From NCBI RefSeq assembly GCF_900111815.1, contig NZ_LT630004.1, positions 1 to 52,441 of the forward strand: a stretch of 52,441 bases of DNA, read 5' to 3'. How positions within the stretch are numbered: the stretch's first letter is position 1; each line of letters starts with the position of its first letter. This stretch comes from Bacillus massilinigeriensis (lineage in GTDB: Bacteria; Bacillota; Bacilli; Bacillales; Cytobacillaceae). A program made the position numbers and the translations under genes. The notes under the pieces were generated by a model. The model made no database searches. It was not told the origin of the DNA and saw nothing but the letters and a program-made list of their open reading frames with translations. Positions 9,891 to 21,094 of this stretch are shown here, piece after piece.

Positions 9891-11287
9891 AGGGGTTAAA
9901 TGAGGAGTGCGGAGTTTTTGGGGTATGGAATCATCCTGACGCAGCACAAATAACGTATTACGGACTTCACAGCCTGCAGCACAGAGGACAGGAAGGCACC
10001 GGAATCGTTGTGACCGATGGCCTGGATATGAAGACAAAAAAAGGGGAAGGCCTTGTTACGGAAATTTTCACCACGGATGCCATCCAAGAATTGACTGGCA
10101 CAGGAGCTATTGGGCATGTCCGCTATGCGACAGCGGGAGGAGGCGGCTACGAGAACGTGCAGCCGCTTCTGTTCCGCTCGCAGACCGGCAGTCTTGCGCT
10201 GGCTCACAACGGCAATCTTGTGAATGCAGAAGCTCTGAGACATCAGCTTGAATCACAGGGCAGCATCTTCCAGACAAGCTCTGATACGGAAGTGCTTGCG
10301 CATTTGATCAGGCGCGGCGGTTATCCTAACTTGAAAGACCGCGTAAAAAACGCGCTCACCATGCTAAAAGGCGCATATGCGTTTTTAATCATGACAGAAA
10401 ACGAATTGATGGTTGCGCTTGATCCGAACGGGATGAGACCGCTGTCTCTTGGCAAAATGGGCGACGCTTATTTGATCGCTTCGGAAACGTGTGCATTCGA
10501 TGTTGTTGGTGCTGAGTTTATCCGCGATATAATGCCGGGAGAACTGCTCACGATCACGAACGAAGGATTTGAATCGGAATTTTATTCTTACAACTCGACA
10601 ACCGCTATGTGCACGATGGAATATATTTATTTTTCCCGGCCTGACAGCAACATCAACGGCATTAACGTTCATACAGCAAGGAAAAACCTCGGGAAGAAAC
10701 TAGCAGAAGAAGCTCCGATTGAAGCGGATGTAGTGACAGGGGTTCCGGACTCCAGCATCTCTGCAGCAATTGGCTATGCGGAAGCATCAGGAATTCCGTA
10801 TGAGCTTGGGCTGATTAAAAATCGTTATGTTGGCCGGACGTTCATTCAGCCTTCGCAGTCACTGAGGGAGCAGGGCGTCAAAATGAAGCTTTCACCAGTT
10901 CGCGGTGTCGTTGAAGGAAAGCGCGTAATCATGGTCGACGACTCGATTGTAAGGGGTACGACAAGCAGAAGGATTGTCAAAATGCTGAAAGATGCGGGAG
11001 CGACCGAAGTGCATGTTGTCATCAGCTCGCCGCCTATCAAGAATCCTTGTTTTTACGGCATTGATACGTCAACAAGAGAAGAATTGATTGCAAGTGATAA
11101 ATCAGTAGAACAGATTCGTGAAATTATCGGTGCCGACTCGCTGACGTTTTTATCAACGGCAGGAATGGTCGAAGCAATCGGTCGCGATATTGACGGGGAA
11201 ACGCGAGGACAGTGCCTTGCGTGCTTCACAGGCAAGTATCCAACAGAAATTTATCCGCAGGAGCTTGAAACCGCGGAAAAGTGCTGA
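9875..11287 (+). CDS. purF: Amidophosphoribosyltransferase (glutamine PRPP amidotransferase)
   Basis: PurF catalyses the committed step, forming phosphoribosylamine from PRPP and glutamine. The 470-residue product begins with an 11-residue propeptide ending EE before Cys12, which becomes the N-terminal catalytic cysteine of the Ntn-hydrolase domain. The phosphoribosyltransferase domain shows the PRPP loop [14 protein letters not shown]. Cysteines in AMCTMEY, NPCFYG and CLACFTG fit the [4Fe-4S] cluster of the Bacillus-type oxygen-sensitive enzyme. ATG 9875 lies inside the end of purL. A 128-nt gap before purM is one of the few non-overlapping junctions of the operon. Confidence 0.97.
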   Translation: MLAELKGLNEECGVFGVWNHPDAAQITYYGLHSLQHRGQEGTGIVVTDGLDMKTKKGEGLVTEIFTTDAIQELTGTGAIGHVRYATAGGGGYENVQPLLFRSQTGSLALAHNGNLVNAEALRHQLESQGSIFQTSSDTEVLAHLIRRGGYPNLKDRVKNALTMLKGAYAFLIMTENELMVALDPNGMRPLSLGKMGDAYLIASETCAFDVVGAEFIRDIMPGELLTITNEGFESEFYSYNSTTAMCTMEYIYFSRPDSNINGINVHTARKNLGKKLAEEAPIEADVVTGVPDSSISAAIGYAEASGIPYELGLIKNRYVGRTFIQPSQSLREQGVKMKLSPVRGVVEGKRVIMVDDSIVRGTTSRRIVKMLKDAGATEVHVVISSPPIKNPCFYGIDTSTREELIASDKSVEQIREIIGADSLTFLSTAGMVEAIGRDIDGETRGQCLACFTGKYPTEIYPQELETAEKC

Positions 11288-11415
11288 AGGAATATATAGC
11301 GGATTTGCCGGCAGAGATAAAACAGCTGCAGGGACAAAAATTATGAGCAAGCATTTCGGCTGCATTTTTTGCATAGAACGGTTTTTTAAAAGCAGGGGAA
11401 ATTGGAGGAATGAAA

Positions 11416-12459
11416 ATGGCAAACGCTTATAAGCAGGCCGGTGTAGATATCGAGGCAGGCTACGAAGCAGTGGAACGCATCAAAAAACATGTGAAGCGGA
11501 CCGCGAGGCCGGGCGTGCTCGGAGGACTCGGCGGTTTCGGCGGAATGTTTGACCTGTCAGGGCTTGGCTTGAAAGAGCCGGTACTTGTTTCGGGAACAGA
11601 CGGAGTCGGAACGAAGCTCATGCTTGCCTTCATGGCCGACAAGCATGACACAATTGGAATCGATGCTGTCGCCATGTGCGTGAACGATATTGCTGTTCAG
11701 GGAGCAGAACCGCTGTACTTCCTTGACTATATCGCCTGCGGCAAAGCAGAGCCTGAGAAGATCGAAGCGATTGTCAAAGGAATTGCAGATGGCTGTGAAC
11801 AAGCTGGATGCGCGCTAGTTGGCGGGGAAACGGCAGAAATGCCTGGCATGTATGACGTGGAAGAATACGACCTTGCTGGCTTTGCGGTGGGTGCTTGTGA
11901 AAAGTCAAACCTGATTACAGGCGAGAAAATCAAGGAAGGAGATGTGCTGATAGGACTCGCTTCAAGCGGGCTGCACAGCAACGGTTTCTCGCTTGTGCGC
12001 AAGGTGTTTTTCGAAAAAGCAGGGTACACACTTGATCAGCATGTGCCAGAGCTTGGAATAACGCTTGGAGAAGAGCTCTTAAAGCCAACAAGGATTTATG
12101 TGAAATCATTGCTTGCTGCAGCGAAAAAAGGCTTCGTCAATGGACTATCCCACATCACTGGCGGCGGATTCCATGAGAATATTCCGAGGATGCTCCCAGA
12201 GGGACTAGGCGCTGTCATCGAAGATGGCAGCTGGGAAATCCAGCCGGTGTTCCAACTTCTTGAAAAAGCGGGAGAGCTGAATCATGATGAAATGTTCAAC
12301 ATTTTCAACATGGGCATCGGCATGGTAGCGGCAGTTCCGCAGGATAAAGCTGACGCTGCGGTTGCTTTGTTCGAGGAACTCGGTGAAAAAGCGTACAAAA
12401 TTGGCATTGTGAGCAATACTCCTGGTGTAAAGATGGTCAAAAGCGGTGAAACAGCATGA
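11416..12459 (+). CDS. purM: Phosphoribosylformylglycinamidine cyclo-ligase (AIR synthetase)
   Basis: PurM closes the imidazole ring, making AIR from FGAM with ATP. The 347-residue protein shows the AIRS-fold landmarks [12 protein letters not shown] at the N-terminus, the glycine-rich [23 protein letters not shown], and [14 protein letters not shown]. Two in-frame ATGs follow GGAGGA (11404-11409). ATG 11410 touches the ribosome binding site, whereas ATG 11416 has normal spacing and gives [11 protein letters not shown], matching the family start. The stop overlaps purN by four bases. Confidence 0.96.
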   Translation: MANAYKQAGVDIEAGYEAVERIKKHVKRTARPGVLGGLGGFGGMFDLSGLGLKEPVLVSGTDGVGTKLMLAFMADKHDTIGIDAVAMCVNDIAVQGAEPLYFLDYIACGKAEPEKIEAIVKGIADGCEQAGCALVGGETAEMPGMYDVEEYDLAGFAVGACEKSNLITGEKIKEGDVLIGLASSGLHSNGFSLVRKVFFEKAGYTLDQHVPELGITLGEELLKPTRIYVKSLLAAAKKGFVNGLSHITGGGFHENIPRMLPEGLGAVIEDGSWEIQPVFQLLEKAGELNHDEMFNIFNMGIGMVAAVPQDKADAAVALFEELGEKAYKIGIVSNTPGVKMVKSGETA

Positions 12460-13043
12460 AAAAAATCGCTGTATTCGCGTCTGGCAATGGAAGCAATTTT
12501 CAATCGCTGATTAATGCCTCCAATGCTGGAACGCTTCGTTGTGAAATTTCCTTGCTCGTCTGCGATCGTCCCGGCGCTTTTGCCGAGGAACGGGCGGAAA
12601 AAGCAGGAATACGCTGCTTTTCAGTGAGTCCGAAAAATTTTTCCGACAAGGCAGCTTACGAACAGGCGATTCTTGAGGAGCTGCGGAAGGAAGAAACGGA
12701 GTTCATTGTATTGGCAGGATATATGAGACTGATAGGACCGACACTACTTCACGCTTATGAAGGACGGATAGTCAACATCCATCCATCGCTTCTCCCGGCA
12801 TTTCCCGGGAAAGATGCCATCGGGCAGGCGCTTCTTGCAGGGGCTTCGGTGACGGGTGTTACCATCCATTATGTCGACGAAGGAATGGATACCGGGCCGA
12901 TCATTGCAAGCAGGGAAGTAAAAGTAGAAAAAGGCGATACAAGGGAATCGCTGCAAAGAAGAATCCAGGCGACAGAGCATGCTCTGTATCCGGAAGTGCT
13001 TGAAAAATTGCTGAACGGAACGAAGGAGAGAATAGGATTATGA
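12456..13043 (+). CDS. purN: Phosphoribosylglycinamide formyltransferase (PurN)
   Basis: PurN transfers a formyl group from 10-formyl-tetrahydrofolate to GAR. The 195-residue protein starts [16 protein letters not shown], the phosphate-binding loop of the family. It carries the catalytic residues Asn107 and His109 in [13 protein letters not shown] and Asp145 in [16 protein letters not shown] overlaps join it to purM upstream and purH downstream, indicating coupled translation. Confidence 0.96.
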   Translation: MKKIAVFASGNGSNFQSLINASNAGTLRCEISLLVCDRPGAFAEERAEKAGIRCFSVSPKNFSDKAAYEQAILEELRKEETEFIVLAGYMRLIGPTLLHAYEGRIVNIHPSLLPAFPGKDAIGQALLAGASVTGVTIHYVDEGMDTGPIIASREVKVEKGDTRESLQRRIQATEHALYPEVLEKLLNGTKERIGL

Positions 13044-14575
13044 AAAAACGCGCGCTCATCTCGGTTTCTGATAAAAACGGTATTGTCGAGTTTGCTAGGG
13101 AGCTTGCAGGCTTAGGTTTTGAAATCGTCTCAACAGGCGGTACGAAGAAAGCATTGGCCGACGGCGGAGTGCCGGTCATCGGTATCAGCGAAGTAACAGG
13201 ATTTCCAGAAATTTTGGAAGGCCGGGTTAAGACCCTCCATCCAAATATTCATGGGGCCCTCCTGGCAAAAATGGGTGACGAAAGCCACCGCTCAGTGCTG
13301 GAGGAGCATTCCATCGTACCGATCGAGCTAGTGTGCGTCAACCTCTATCCTTTTCAGCAGACCATTGCGAAAAGCGATGTGACGGTCGAGGATGCGATTG
13401 AAAATATCGATATCGGTGGTCCATCCATGCTTCGCTCTTCAGCGAAAAACCACGATTGCGTTACGGTTGTCGTTGACCCTGCCGATTATGAAACAGTACT
13501 TGGCGAATACCGTGCAAGCGGAAAAACAACCCACGAGACGCGCCGCAAGCTAGCTGCGAAGGTGTTCCGCCATACAGCTGCTTATGACGCAATGATTGCG
13601 GAGTATATGACAGATCTTGCTGGTGAAGAAAAGCCGGAGAAGCTGACGGTTACGTATGAGCTTAAGCAAAGCCTGCGCTACGGGGAGAACCCGCATCAAC
13701 AGGCTGCTTTTTACAGAAAGCCGCTCGGCTCTGCTTTTTCCGTTGCCAATGCCGAGCAGCTACACGGAAAAGAACTATCCTATAACAATATCAATGATGC
13801 GAATGCAGCACTGCAAATCGTGAAGGAGTTTGATGCTCCGGCGGCAGTTGCAGTGAAGCATATGAATCCTTGCGGCGTCGGTACTGGGAAGGATGTATTC
13901 GATGCATTCACGAAAGCTTTCGAAGCAGATCCTGTTTCCATTTTTGGCGGCATAATCGCATTGAACCGCGAAGTGGATGCAGCGACAGCAGATAAGCTTT
14001 ACGAAATTTTTCTTGAAATCATCATTGCCCCATCGTTCAGTGAGGAAGCGTTCGCGAAGCTCTCTGCCAAGAAGAATCTTCGCCTCTTGACGATTCCGTT
14101 CATTCATGAAGCAAAGCCGGAAATGAAGCTGACATCCATTGAAGGCGGGTTGCTTGTTCAGGATGAGGACGCGCAAGGCCTTGATGAAGAGAAGGTCACC
14201 GTTCCGACAAAGCGCCAGCCGACTGCAGAAGAGTGGGAAGCGCTCAAGCTAGGCTGGAAAGTCGTGAAGCATGTGAAATCCAATGCGATTGTCGTTTCCG
14301 GTTCCAATGAAACATTCGGAATCGGCGCAGGGCAAATGAACCGTGTTGGCGCAGCGAAAATTGCGCTAGAGCAAGCTGGTGCGCGTGCACAAGGTGCGGC
14401 GCTTGCATCCGATGCTTTTTTCCCGATGGACGATACCGTCGAGGCAGCGGCAAAAGCAGGAATCACTGCAATCATCCAGCCAGGAGGCTCTGTGCGCGAT
14501 CAAGATTCAATCGCAAAAGCGGACGAGTATGGCATTGCAATGGTATTTACAGGCATCCGTCACTTCAGACATTAA
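13040..14575 (+). CDS. purH: Bifunctional AICAR formyltransferase / IMP cyclohydrolase
   Basis: PurH performs the last two steps to IMP. The 511-residue protein has an N-terminal MGS-like IMP cyclohydrolase domain (about residues 1-145: [52 protein letters not shown]) and a C-terminal AICAR transformylase domain with [14 protein letters not shown] and the catalytic region [14 protein letters not shown] 13040 overlaps the purN stop by four bases. Length is normal for the family. Confidence 0.97.
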   Translation: MKKRALISVSDKNGIVEFARELAGLGFEIVSTGGTKKALADGGVPVIGISEVTGFPEILEGRVKTLHPNIHGALLAKMGDESHRSVLEEHSIVPIELVCVNLYPFQQTIAKSDVTVEDAIENIDIGGPSMLRSSAKNHDCVTVVVDPADYETVLGEYRASGKTTHETRRKLAAKVFRHTAAYDAMIAEYMTDLAGEEKPEKLTVTYELKQSLRYGENPHQQAAFYRKPLGSAFSVANAEQLHGKELSYNNINDANAALQIVKEFDAPAAVAVKHMNPCGVGTGKDVFDAFTKAFEADPVSIFGGIIALNREVDAATADKLYEIFLEIIIAPSFSEEAFAKLSAKKNLRLLTIPFIHEAKPEMKLTSIEGGLLVQDEDAQGLDEEKVTVPTKRQPTAEEWEALKLGWKVVKHVKSNAIVVSGSNETFGIGAGQMNRVGAAKIALEQAGARAQGAALASDAFFPMDDTVEAAAKAGITAIIQPGGSVRDQDSIAKADEYGIAMVFTGIRHFRH

Positions 14576-15880
<1,305 letters not shown>

Positions 15881-15885
15881 AATGG

Positions 15886-15918
15886 AGCCCCGGCAGGAGG
15901 AAGTGATGCCGGGGTTTT
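15886..15918 (+). terminator. Terminator of the pur operon
   Basis: CCCCGGCA (15888-15895) pairs perfectly with TGCCGGGG (15907-15914), followed by TTTTGTTTT. Confidence 0.9.
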
Positions 15919-15984
15919 GTTTTGGCAACAACGGTGGAAAAAATGCTCCAACGTGGCAGAGGCTTTCTCCACCCTACGCCATTT

Positions 15985-16525
15985 CCGCACAAAAACCTTA
16001 AAAATTGTTATTTTGACTTGGTTTTTTTGAGGTTGAAGGGGGAGTTTTCGATGCCCGGGAGCCGTTTTTGGAAAGGTATCGTGTGTGGAACCGATTACAC
16101 AAGGATTTAGTGTTCCTCCTGAAGTCTCTCTGATAAGGTTATCTACGGTAATCGGCAATTTATCACCGGTAAATGCTGATATATCAACGGTAAAGGTCAT
16201 TTTATCTACGGTAACTGCTAATTTATCTACAGTAGGTGCCAGTTCAATCCCAATTTTTCATTTTTTCGCTACACCCTCTTTCTAGTTTCCGCTCCGCAAT
16301 GCATTTAATAGTACCATTCTCTATCCGCCCTCAAGACCTTAAAAATGGTCATTTTAATTGGTTTTTGCGGTTGAAATAGCGGGCTTTTGGGATGTAGGGA
16401 GGATTTTTGACAGGAGCTGTTTCTTAAAACCCGTTACACAGCAAACTTTCGCCTTTCCCGACGCTGCTGTAAACAGAATATCTACGTTAACTCTCCATAT
16501 AACTACAGTACGTTCCTTTAACTGG
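15985..16525 (+). repeat. Two diverged copies of the family B repeat element
   Basis: The first copy has a leader (CCTTAAAAATTGTTATTTTG near 15998, TGGAACCGATTACAC near 16086) and then five exact 21-nt units from 16139 to 16243: TTATCTACGG, TTATCACCGG, ATATCAACGG, TTATCTACGG and TTATCTACAG heads. The second, more decayed copy has a leader from about 16336 (CCTTAAAAATGGTCATTTTA) and two 21-nt units at 16478-16519. Both match, in reverse orientation, the elements at 36196-37260. The whole gap between the pur terminator and the convergent YgaP-like gene (15919-16602) holds these elements; I see no gene there. Confidence 0.85.
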
Positions 16526-16602
16526 AAATCGCGGAGCTTCTCGATTGACCCAAGCACACTAAAAAACCGCGACCTTTTACAAAGCCGCGGCTCCTCCACT
16601 CA

Positions 16603-16869
16603 TCACGAAGGGTTATAAGGCAAGAATTCGTCTGTAAGCTGAGTGTCGGTGTTCTTGTTGTTTTCCTTCATACCATCCATCAAATCAGTGAGCGGGCAGT
16701 AGCGGACGATGCCTTCGCCGACTTTCATGGCGCCGAGCACGGCAGCAAGCAGGTAGCAGCCTTCGTCTTCGTGGCGGGAAAGCTTTGCGGTCGCCCAACT
16801 GAGAACAGCGAGACCTGCGGTGATGCGGACAAGGCCGTTTACCATGCCAACATTTGTTTTTACTTTCAT
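16603..16869 (-). CDS. Small YgaP-like membrane protein (DUF2892 family)
   Basis: This 88-residue protein starts MKVKTNVGMVNGLVRITAGL. It has two hydrophobic segments (about residues 12-30 and 41-60) and the motif YLLAAVLGAMKVGEGIVRYCPL. This arrangement, two transmembrane helices followed by a conserved RYCPL, is typical of the YgaP-transmembrane/DUF2892 family of small inner-membrane proteins. A second in-frame ATG at 16875 touches AGGAG, so the start at 16869 with 7-nt spacing is preferred. The gene is convergent with the pur operon and stands alone. Function is unknown beyond the family; some relatives carry a rhodanese domain, absent here. Confidence 0.8.
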   Translation of the reverse strand: MKVKTNVGMVNGLVRITAGLAVLSWATAKLSRHEDEGCYLLAAVLGAMKVGEGIVRYCPLTDLMDGMKENNKNTDTQLTDEFLPYNPS

Positions 16870-17009
16870 GTTCATTCTCCTTTAGTAGAAAAATTCTATT
16901 TTGTTGCGATTCTTCACTGCGTTAAAACGTAAAATATGTTATGATTAGTAATCAATAATGTAAGGGCTTCCTTTTTGCCCGTAAGATAGAGAAAGGGGCT
17001 AGGAAACAG

Positions 17010-18749
17010 ATGGAACACCGTTACAAATGGAAAAACAGGCAATTGCGTAACCATGCGGCGGTTTTGGACGGCGCCCTTTCACCGACGATTCTTTTGCAAA
17101 ATGCCATGATACTGAATTCAACCTTCAGGAAGTGGATGACAGCGAATATATGGATTTACAAAGATCGAATCGTGTATGTCGGTGATAAGCTGCCGGACCG
17201 TACGGAGGGCTGTGAAATTGTCGATTGCAGCGAAAGCTACATCGTGCCGGGATATATCGAGCCGCACGCGCACCCGTTTCAGTTATATAATCCCCACTCG
17301 CTGGCTGCGTATGCATCCCAGCACGGAACGACAACACTAATTAATGACAATATGCTGCTTGCTTTGCAGCTTGATAAAAAGAAAGCGTTTGCTTTTTTAT
17401 CACAAATGAATACACTCCCTGTATCGATGTATTGGTGGTGCCGCTTTGACGCACAGACAGAAATACATGATGAGGAATTGATTTTTTCCAATTCGAATGT
17501 AAAATCGTGGCTGGAGCATGATGCTGTGCTCCAGGGCGGGGAACTGACAGGCTGGCCGAAGCTAATGGCAGGCGACGACATGATGCTTCACTGGATGCAG
17601 GAAACAAAGCGCCTCGGCAAAAAAGTTGAAGGGCATTTCCCGGGAGCATCGGAAAAAACGTTGGCGAAAATGATGCTCTTCGGTGCGGATTGTGACCATG
17701 AAGCAATGACAGGAGAAGAGGTGCGCACCAGGCTTTTGCAAGGATATACCGTATCCCTTCGACATTCATCCATTCGTCCTGATTTGCCGAAGCTGCTTCA
17801 AGAGATTCATGAGCTCGACATCGCGGTATACGATAAGTTCATCATGACAACGGACGGGTCATCGTCCAGTTTTTACGAAAATGGCATGATGGATATGCTG
17901 ATTTCCCTCGCAATGGAAAACGGCGTCCCGGAAATCGATGCGTACAATATGGCGACCATTAACATAGCGCGCCATTACAATATGGAACATTTGCATGGCT
18001 CGGTCGCGACAGGACGCTTTGCGAATCTCAACTTCCTTCATGATAAAAAAAACCCAACACCTGTTTCCGTTCTTTCAAATGGAAAATGGGTGAAGAGAGA
18101 TGGCCGAGATACAGGGATTTTTCCGAAAATCGACTGGAAGAAGTTCGGTTTTGCGCCACTGAATCTCGACTGGAGCCTGGAAAAAGACGATCTCCAGTTT
18201 TCCATGCCATTTGGCATTAAAATGGAAAACTCCGTTATCACAAAGCCTTACTCAATCTCCATTGATATCTCGCCTGACCAATTATCAGAAGAACATGATG
18301 AATGCTTTTTCATGCTTGTTGACAGGAATGGGCAGTGGCGGCTTAACACGATTCTAAAAGGCTTCGCCAACACTCTCGGCGGGCTTGCAAGCTCCTACTC
18401 GAACACCGGGGACATCATATTAATAGGAAAGAACAAGCACGATATGTATCAGGCCTTCCAGCGAATGAAGGAGCTTGGAGGCGGGATTGTCCTTTGCCAG
18501 GATGGCGAGTCGAAAGTGGAAATTAGCTTGCCGCTTATGGGGCTGATGTCCGACCTATCGGTGAACGAACTGATACAAGCGGAGCGCAAATTGTTTAGCA
18601 TTCTGAGGGAAAAAGGCTATCGTTTTGAAGACCCAATTTATTCGCTATTGTTCTTCTCTTCGACGCATTTGCCGTACATTCGGATTACGCAGCAGGGGGT
18701 ATACGATGTCATGAAAAAAACAATACTCTTTCCAACGATAATGCGTTAA
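17010..18749 (+). CDS. yerA: Adenine deaminase-like amidohydrolase (YerA-like)
   Basis: This 579-residue protein belongs to the adenine deaminase branch of metal-dependent amidohydrolases. The N-terminal beta-sandwich is followed by VPGYIEPHAHPF, the HxH metal motif, at about residues 85-96. Further conserved parts are GHFPGASEKTL, DHEAMTGEEV and TTDGSSSSFYENG. In B. subtilis yerA sits at this place, between purD and yerB, and is annotated as a putative adenine deaminase. The placement next to the purine operon fits purine salvage (adenine to hypoxanthine), but the substrate has not been read from the sequence. ATG 17010 follows AAGGGGCTAGG. Confidence 0.85.
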   Translation: MEHRYKWKNRQLRNHAAVLDGALSPTILLQNAMILNSTFRKWMTANIWIYKDRIVYVGDKLPDRTEGCEIVDCSESYIVPGYIEPHAHPFQLYNPHSLAAYASQHGTTTLINDNMLLALQLDKKKAFAFLSQMNTLPVSMYWWCRFDAQTEIHDEELIFSNSNVKSWLEHDAVLQGGELTGWPKLMAGDDMMLHWMQETKRLGKKVEGHFPGASEKTLAKMMLFGADCDHEAMTGEEVRTRLLQGYTVSLRHSSIRPDLPKLLQEIHELDIAVYDKFIMTTDGSSSSFYENGMMDMLISLAMENGVPEIDAYNMATINIARHYNMEHLHGSVATGRFANLNFLHDKKNPTPVSVLSNGKWVKRDGRDTGIFPKIDWKKFGFAPLNLDWSLEKDDLQFSMPFGIKMENSVITKPYSISIDISPDQLSEEHDECFFMLVDRNGQWRLNTILKGFANTLGGLASSYSNTGDIILIGKNKHDMYQAFQRMKELGGGIVLCQDGESKVEISLPLMGLMSDLSVNELIQAERKLFSILREKGYRFEDPIYSLLFFSSTHLPYIRITQQGVYDVMKKTILFPTIMR

Positions 18750-18799
18750 AATATAAAAGCAAAATTGGTTGTCCATTTCTAGTTGATGAGGTGTAGGCC

Positions 18800-19816
18800 A
18801 TGGTGAACAAGGCAATTACTGCCGCAGCTGTTGCAGTACTTCTTTTAACAGGTTGCGGTGGCAACAAGGAGAACACTGCGGAAAAACCGAAAGAGAAGAA
18901 AGTGGAACAGGCTGCAGAAAAGAGTCCTTATGTGTATCCTTTGACAGGTATGGGTACAAAGAATGAAGCGACAGGGAGGGCGGTTGCCGTAACCGTGAAC
19001 AACCACCCGCTCGCAAGGCCGCAGACAGGACTCGATAGCGCGGATATTATTTATGAAGTGCTCGCGGAGGGGAAAGTAACCCGCTTCCTGGCTATTTACG
19101 AAAGCCAGAAGCCGGAAAAAGTAGGGCCCGTCCGAAGCGCAAGGGATTATTTCATCGAGCTGGCAAAAGGCTACGATAGCCTCTATATTGCGCACGGATA
19201 CAGCGACGAGGCAAGGTCCATGCTTTCTCGCGGGGAAATTGATTCCTTGAACGGCATGCAGTACGATGGGACTTTGTTCAAGCGTGCGTCTTTTCGAAAA
19301 GCGCCGCACAATTCTTATATCACATTTGCCAACATCCTGAAAGGAGCCAAATCCAAAGGGTACGAAATGAAGCCCGCCCCTGAACCTTTGCCTTTCCTTG
19401 ACAGCAAAGGCTCCGCGGAGATCGAAGGCCAGACTGCAGAGAAAGTTGGCGTATCATATGGTGACCCATCCTTTGAAGCCGACTATCGGTACGACACCAG
19501 CAATAAGAATTACAAGCGATATGCCAGTGGAGAAGAAATGAAGGACCTTGAGTCGAAAAAGCCAATAAGAATAGCCAACCTTTTCATTGTGGAAGCAAGG
19601 CATAGCGTCGCTGACAGCGAAGGCCACAAAGACATCGACATCAAATCTGGCGGACAGGGATATCTTGTTCAAGGCGGAAAACGGATAGAAGTCGAGTGGA
19701 GAAACGAGGGCGGACGCATTTTGCCTTATAAAGATGGAGCAGCAGCACCGCTAGTTCCAGGAATGACCTGGATCTCAATCGTTCCTTCCCTTGATGCAGC
19801 AACATTTGAAAACTAA
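18800..19816 (+). CDS. yerB: DUF3048 family lipoprotein (YerB-like)
   Basis: The 338-residue protein opens with a lipoprotein signal peptide (MVNKAITAAAVAVLLLTGC, lipobox LTGC), so the mature protein should be anchored outside the membrane. After a charged linker it shows DUF3048 features: TGRAVAVTVNNHPLARPQTG, ADIIYEVLAEGKVTRFLAIY and VGPVRSARDYFIELA in the first half, and GGKRIEVEW...GMTWISIVPS in the second. Function is not established for the family. ATG 18800 follows GATGAGGTG, 48 nt after yerA, suggesting the same transcript. No strong terminator follows, but yerC appears to have its own promoter. Confidence 0.88.
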   Translation: MVNKAITAAAVAVLLLTGCGGNKENTAEKPKEKKVEQAAEKSPYVYPLTGMGTKNEATGRAVAVTVNNHPLARPQTGLDSADIIYEVLAEGKVTRFLAIYESQKPEKVGPVRSARDYFIELAKGYDSLYIAHGYSDEARSMLSRGEIDSLNGMQYDGTLFKRASFRKAPHNSYITFANILKGAKSKGYEMKPAPEPLPFLDSKGSAEIEGQTAEKVGVSYGDPSFEADYRYDTSNKNYKRYASGEEMKDLESKKPIRIANLFIVEARHSVADSEGHKDIDIKSGGQGYLVQGGKRIEVEWRNEGGRILPYKDGAAAPLVPGMTWISIVPSLDAATFEN

Positions 19817-19840
19817 GGCAGCCACACTACAACGCCTTGT

Positions 19841-19889
19841 TTGTAGCTGTACAACTAGGCGGGACACGCATATAATACGTCTGTATAAT
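19841..19889 (+). promoter_or_regulatory. Promoter region of yerC with dyad TTGTA-N4-TACAA
   Basis: Two -10 candidates are visible. TGTACA (19848-19853), 17 nt, TATAAT (19871-19876) is one; GGGACA (19861-19866), 17 nt, TATAAT (19884-19889) is the other. The first -35 lies inside the inverted repeat TTGTA (19841-19845) GCTG TACAA (19850-19854), a plausible operator. The regulator is unknown; YerC itself, a TrpR-like protein, is one candidate. Confidence 0.55.
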
Positions 19890-19918
19890 AAAAAACAACT
19901 ATTAAGGAGCTTGATTGG

Positions 19919-20230
19919 ATGCAAATTGATAAATTGAGGGGCAAAGAACTCGACCAGCTTTTCAAGGCCGTTCTTACTCTTAAAGATATGGAAGAGTGCT
20001 ATCGTTTTTTTGATGATCTGTGTACAGTCAATGAAATTCAGTCGCTGGCACAGCGCCTGGAAGTGGCAAGGATGCTGAAGGAAGGCAACACATACCATAA
20101 AATCGAAGCGGATACAGGCGCGAGCACGGCGACTATTTCCCGGGTAAAGCGCTGCCTGAATTACGGCAATGACGCCTATGAAATGGCCCTCGGCCGAGTA
20201 AAAGAAGAAAAGCCGACAGAAAAAAAATAA
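19919..20230 (+). CDS. yerC: YerC/YecD family TrpR-related protein
   Basis: This 103-residue protein matches the YerC/YecD group of the TrpR-like superfamily. A helical N-terminal part contains DMEECYRFFDDLCTVNEIQ, and then comes a helix-turn-helix in LAQRLEVARMLKEGNTYHKI and TGASTATISRVKRCLNYGND. The second helix is the likely DNA-recognition helix. Its target is not known from the sequence. ATG 19919 is preceded by AAGGAG (19904-19909). The gene has its own promoter and is followed by two terminators, so it is probably a single-gene unit. Confidence 0.88.
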   Translation: MQIDKLRGKELDQLFKAVLTLKDMEECYRFFDDLCTVNEIQSLAQRLEVARMLKEGNTYHKIEADTGASTATISRVKRCLNYGNDAYEMALGRVKEEKPTEKK

Positions 20231-20239
20231 GTGCAGAAG

Positions 20240-20267
20240 AACCGGGGCGGCGGGCTTCGGTTTTTTT
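20240..20267 (+). terminator. Terminator after yerC
   Basis: AACCGGGG (20240-20247) pairs with CTTCGGTT (20255-20262) using G-T wobbles, followed by seven T. Confidence 0.7.
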
Positions 20268-20285
20268 AATGAAAAAGAGAGGATT

Positions 20286-20318
20286 GGAAGGCTAACTTTT
20301 CCTAGCCTTTCCTTTTTT
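20286..20318 (+). terminator. Second terminator between yerC and pcrB
   Basis: GGAAGGCTA pairs with TAGCCTTTCC (20303-20312), with one bulged base, followed by TTTTTT. Together with the previous hairpin it isolates yerC from pcrB. Confidence 0.7.
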
Positions 20319-20333
20319 ATATAGATAGACAAA

Positions 20334-20342
20334 TGCTATAAT
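20334..20342 (+). promoter_or_regulatory. Extended -10 promoter of pcrB
   Basis: TGCTATAAT (TG-n-TATAAT) at 20334-20342 is a perfect extended -10. No good -35 is present because that position is occupied by the U-tract of the preceding terminator. It should drive pcrB-pcrA-ligA-camS. Confidence 0.55.
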
Positions 20343-20378
20343 GGTGAAATGGAAATATAGATTGGAGGCAGTCCGCTG

Positions 20379-21071
20379 ATGTATGAAATAAAAGAGTGGC
20401 GGCATGTGTTTAAGCTAGATCCCAACAAGGAAATATCCGACGCTGACCTTGAGCTTATTTGCGAGTCGGGGACGGACGCCATCATCGTCGGCGGGACGGA
20501 CGGCGTCACGCTTGATGGTGTTCTCGATTTAATGTCGCGCGTGCGGCGCTATACGGTGCCTTGCGTGCTGGAAGTGTCTGACCTTGAAGTGATCACGCCT
20601 GGATTTGATCTTTATTTTATCCCGTCGGTCCTGAACAGCAAGAATCCAAAATGGGTGACAGGACTGCACCATCAAGCCGTCAAGGAGTACGGCGATTTGA
20701 TGGAGTGGGAAGAAATTTTTGTCGAAGGCTATTGCATCTTGAACAGCGAGTGCAAAGCAGCAAAGCTTACTGAGGCCGATGCTTCGCTTGACGCTGATGA
20801 TGCTAGGGCATACGCCATGATGGCGGAAAAAATGTTCCATCTGCCGATTTTTTATCTGGAATACAGCGGGAAGTACGGCGATCCGGAAGTGGTCCGGAGC
20901 GTAAAATCGGTGCTGGAAGAGACGATTCTTTTTTACGGAGGCGGCATCGAAAGCCGCGAACAGGCGAACGAAATGGGCAGTATCGCAGATGTCATCGTTG
21001 TCGGGAACTCCCTTTATGAAAACTTGGATAAAGCTTTGTTGACAGTACAAGCTGTGAAGAATGAAAAGTAA
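20379..21071 (+). CDS. pcrB: Heptaprenylglyceryl phosphate synthase
   Basis: PcrB is a TIM-barrel prenyltransferase that links heptaprenyl diphosphate to glycerol-1-phosphate, giving an archaeal-type ether lipid precursor in Bacillales. The 230-residue protein shows the family landmarks [15 protein letters not shown] near the N-terminus, [37 protein letters not shown] and the phosphate-binding [13 protein letters not shown] near residue 185. ATG 20379 follows GGAGGCAG. It is the first gene of the conserved pcrB-pcrA-ligA-camS cluster, 23 nt before pcrA. Confidence 0.94.
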   Translation: MYEIKEWRHVFKLDPNKEISDADLELICESGTDAIIVGGTDGVTLDGVLDLMSRVRRYTVPCVLEVSDLEVITPGFDLYFIPSVLNSKNPKWVTGLHHQAVKEYGDLMEWEEIFVEGYCILNSECKAAKLTEADASLDADDARAYAMMAEKMFHLPIFYLEYSGKYGDPEVVRSVKSVLEETILFYGGGIESREQANEMGSIADVIVVGNSLYENLDKALLTVQAVKNEK

Positions 21072-21094
21072 TGTACCTATGGTGGTGAGCAATC

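Noticed and set aside
11190-11432. 80-codon frame across the purF-purM junction
   Set aside because: It overlaps both conserved genes out of frame and lacks a ribosome binding site.
16921-16950. Promoter of yerA around TATGAT (16940-16945)
   Set aside because: No -35 element at an acceptable distance.
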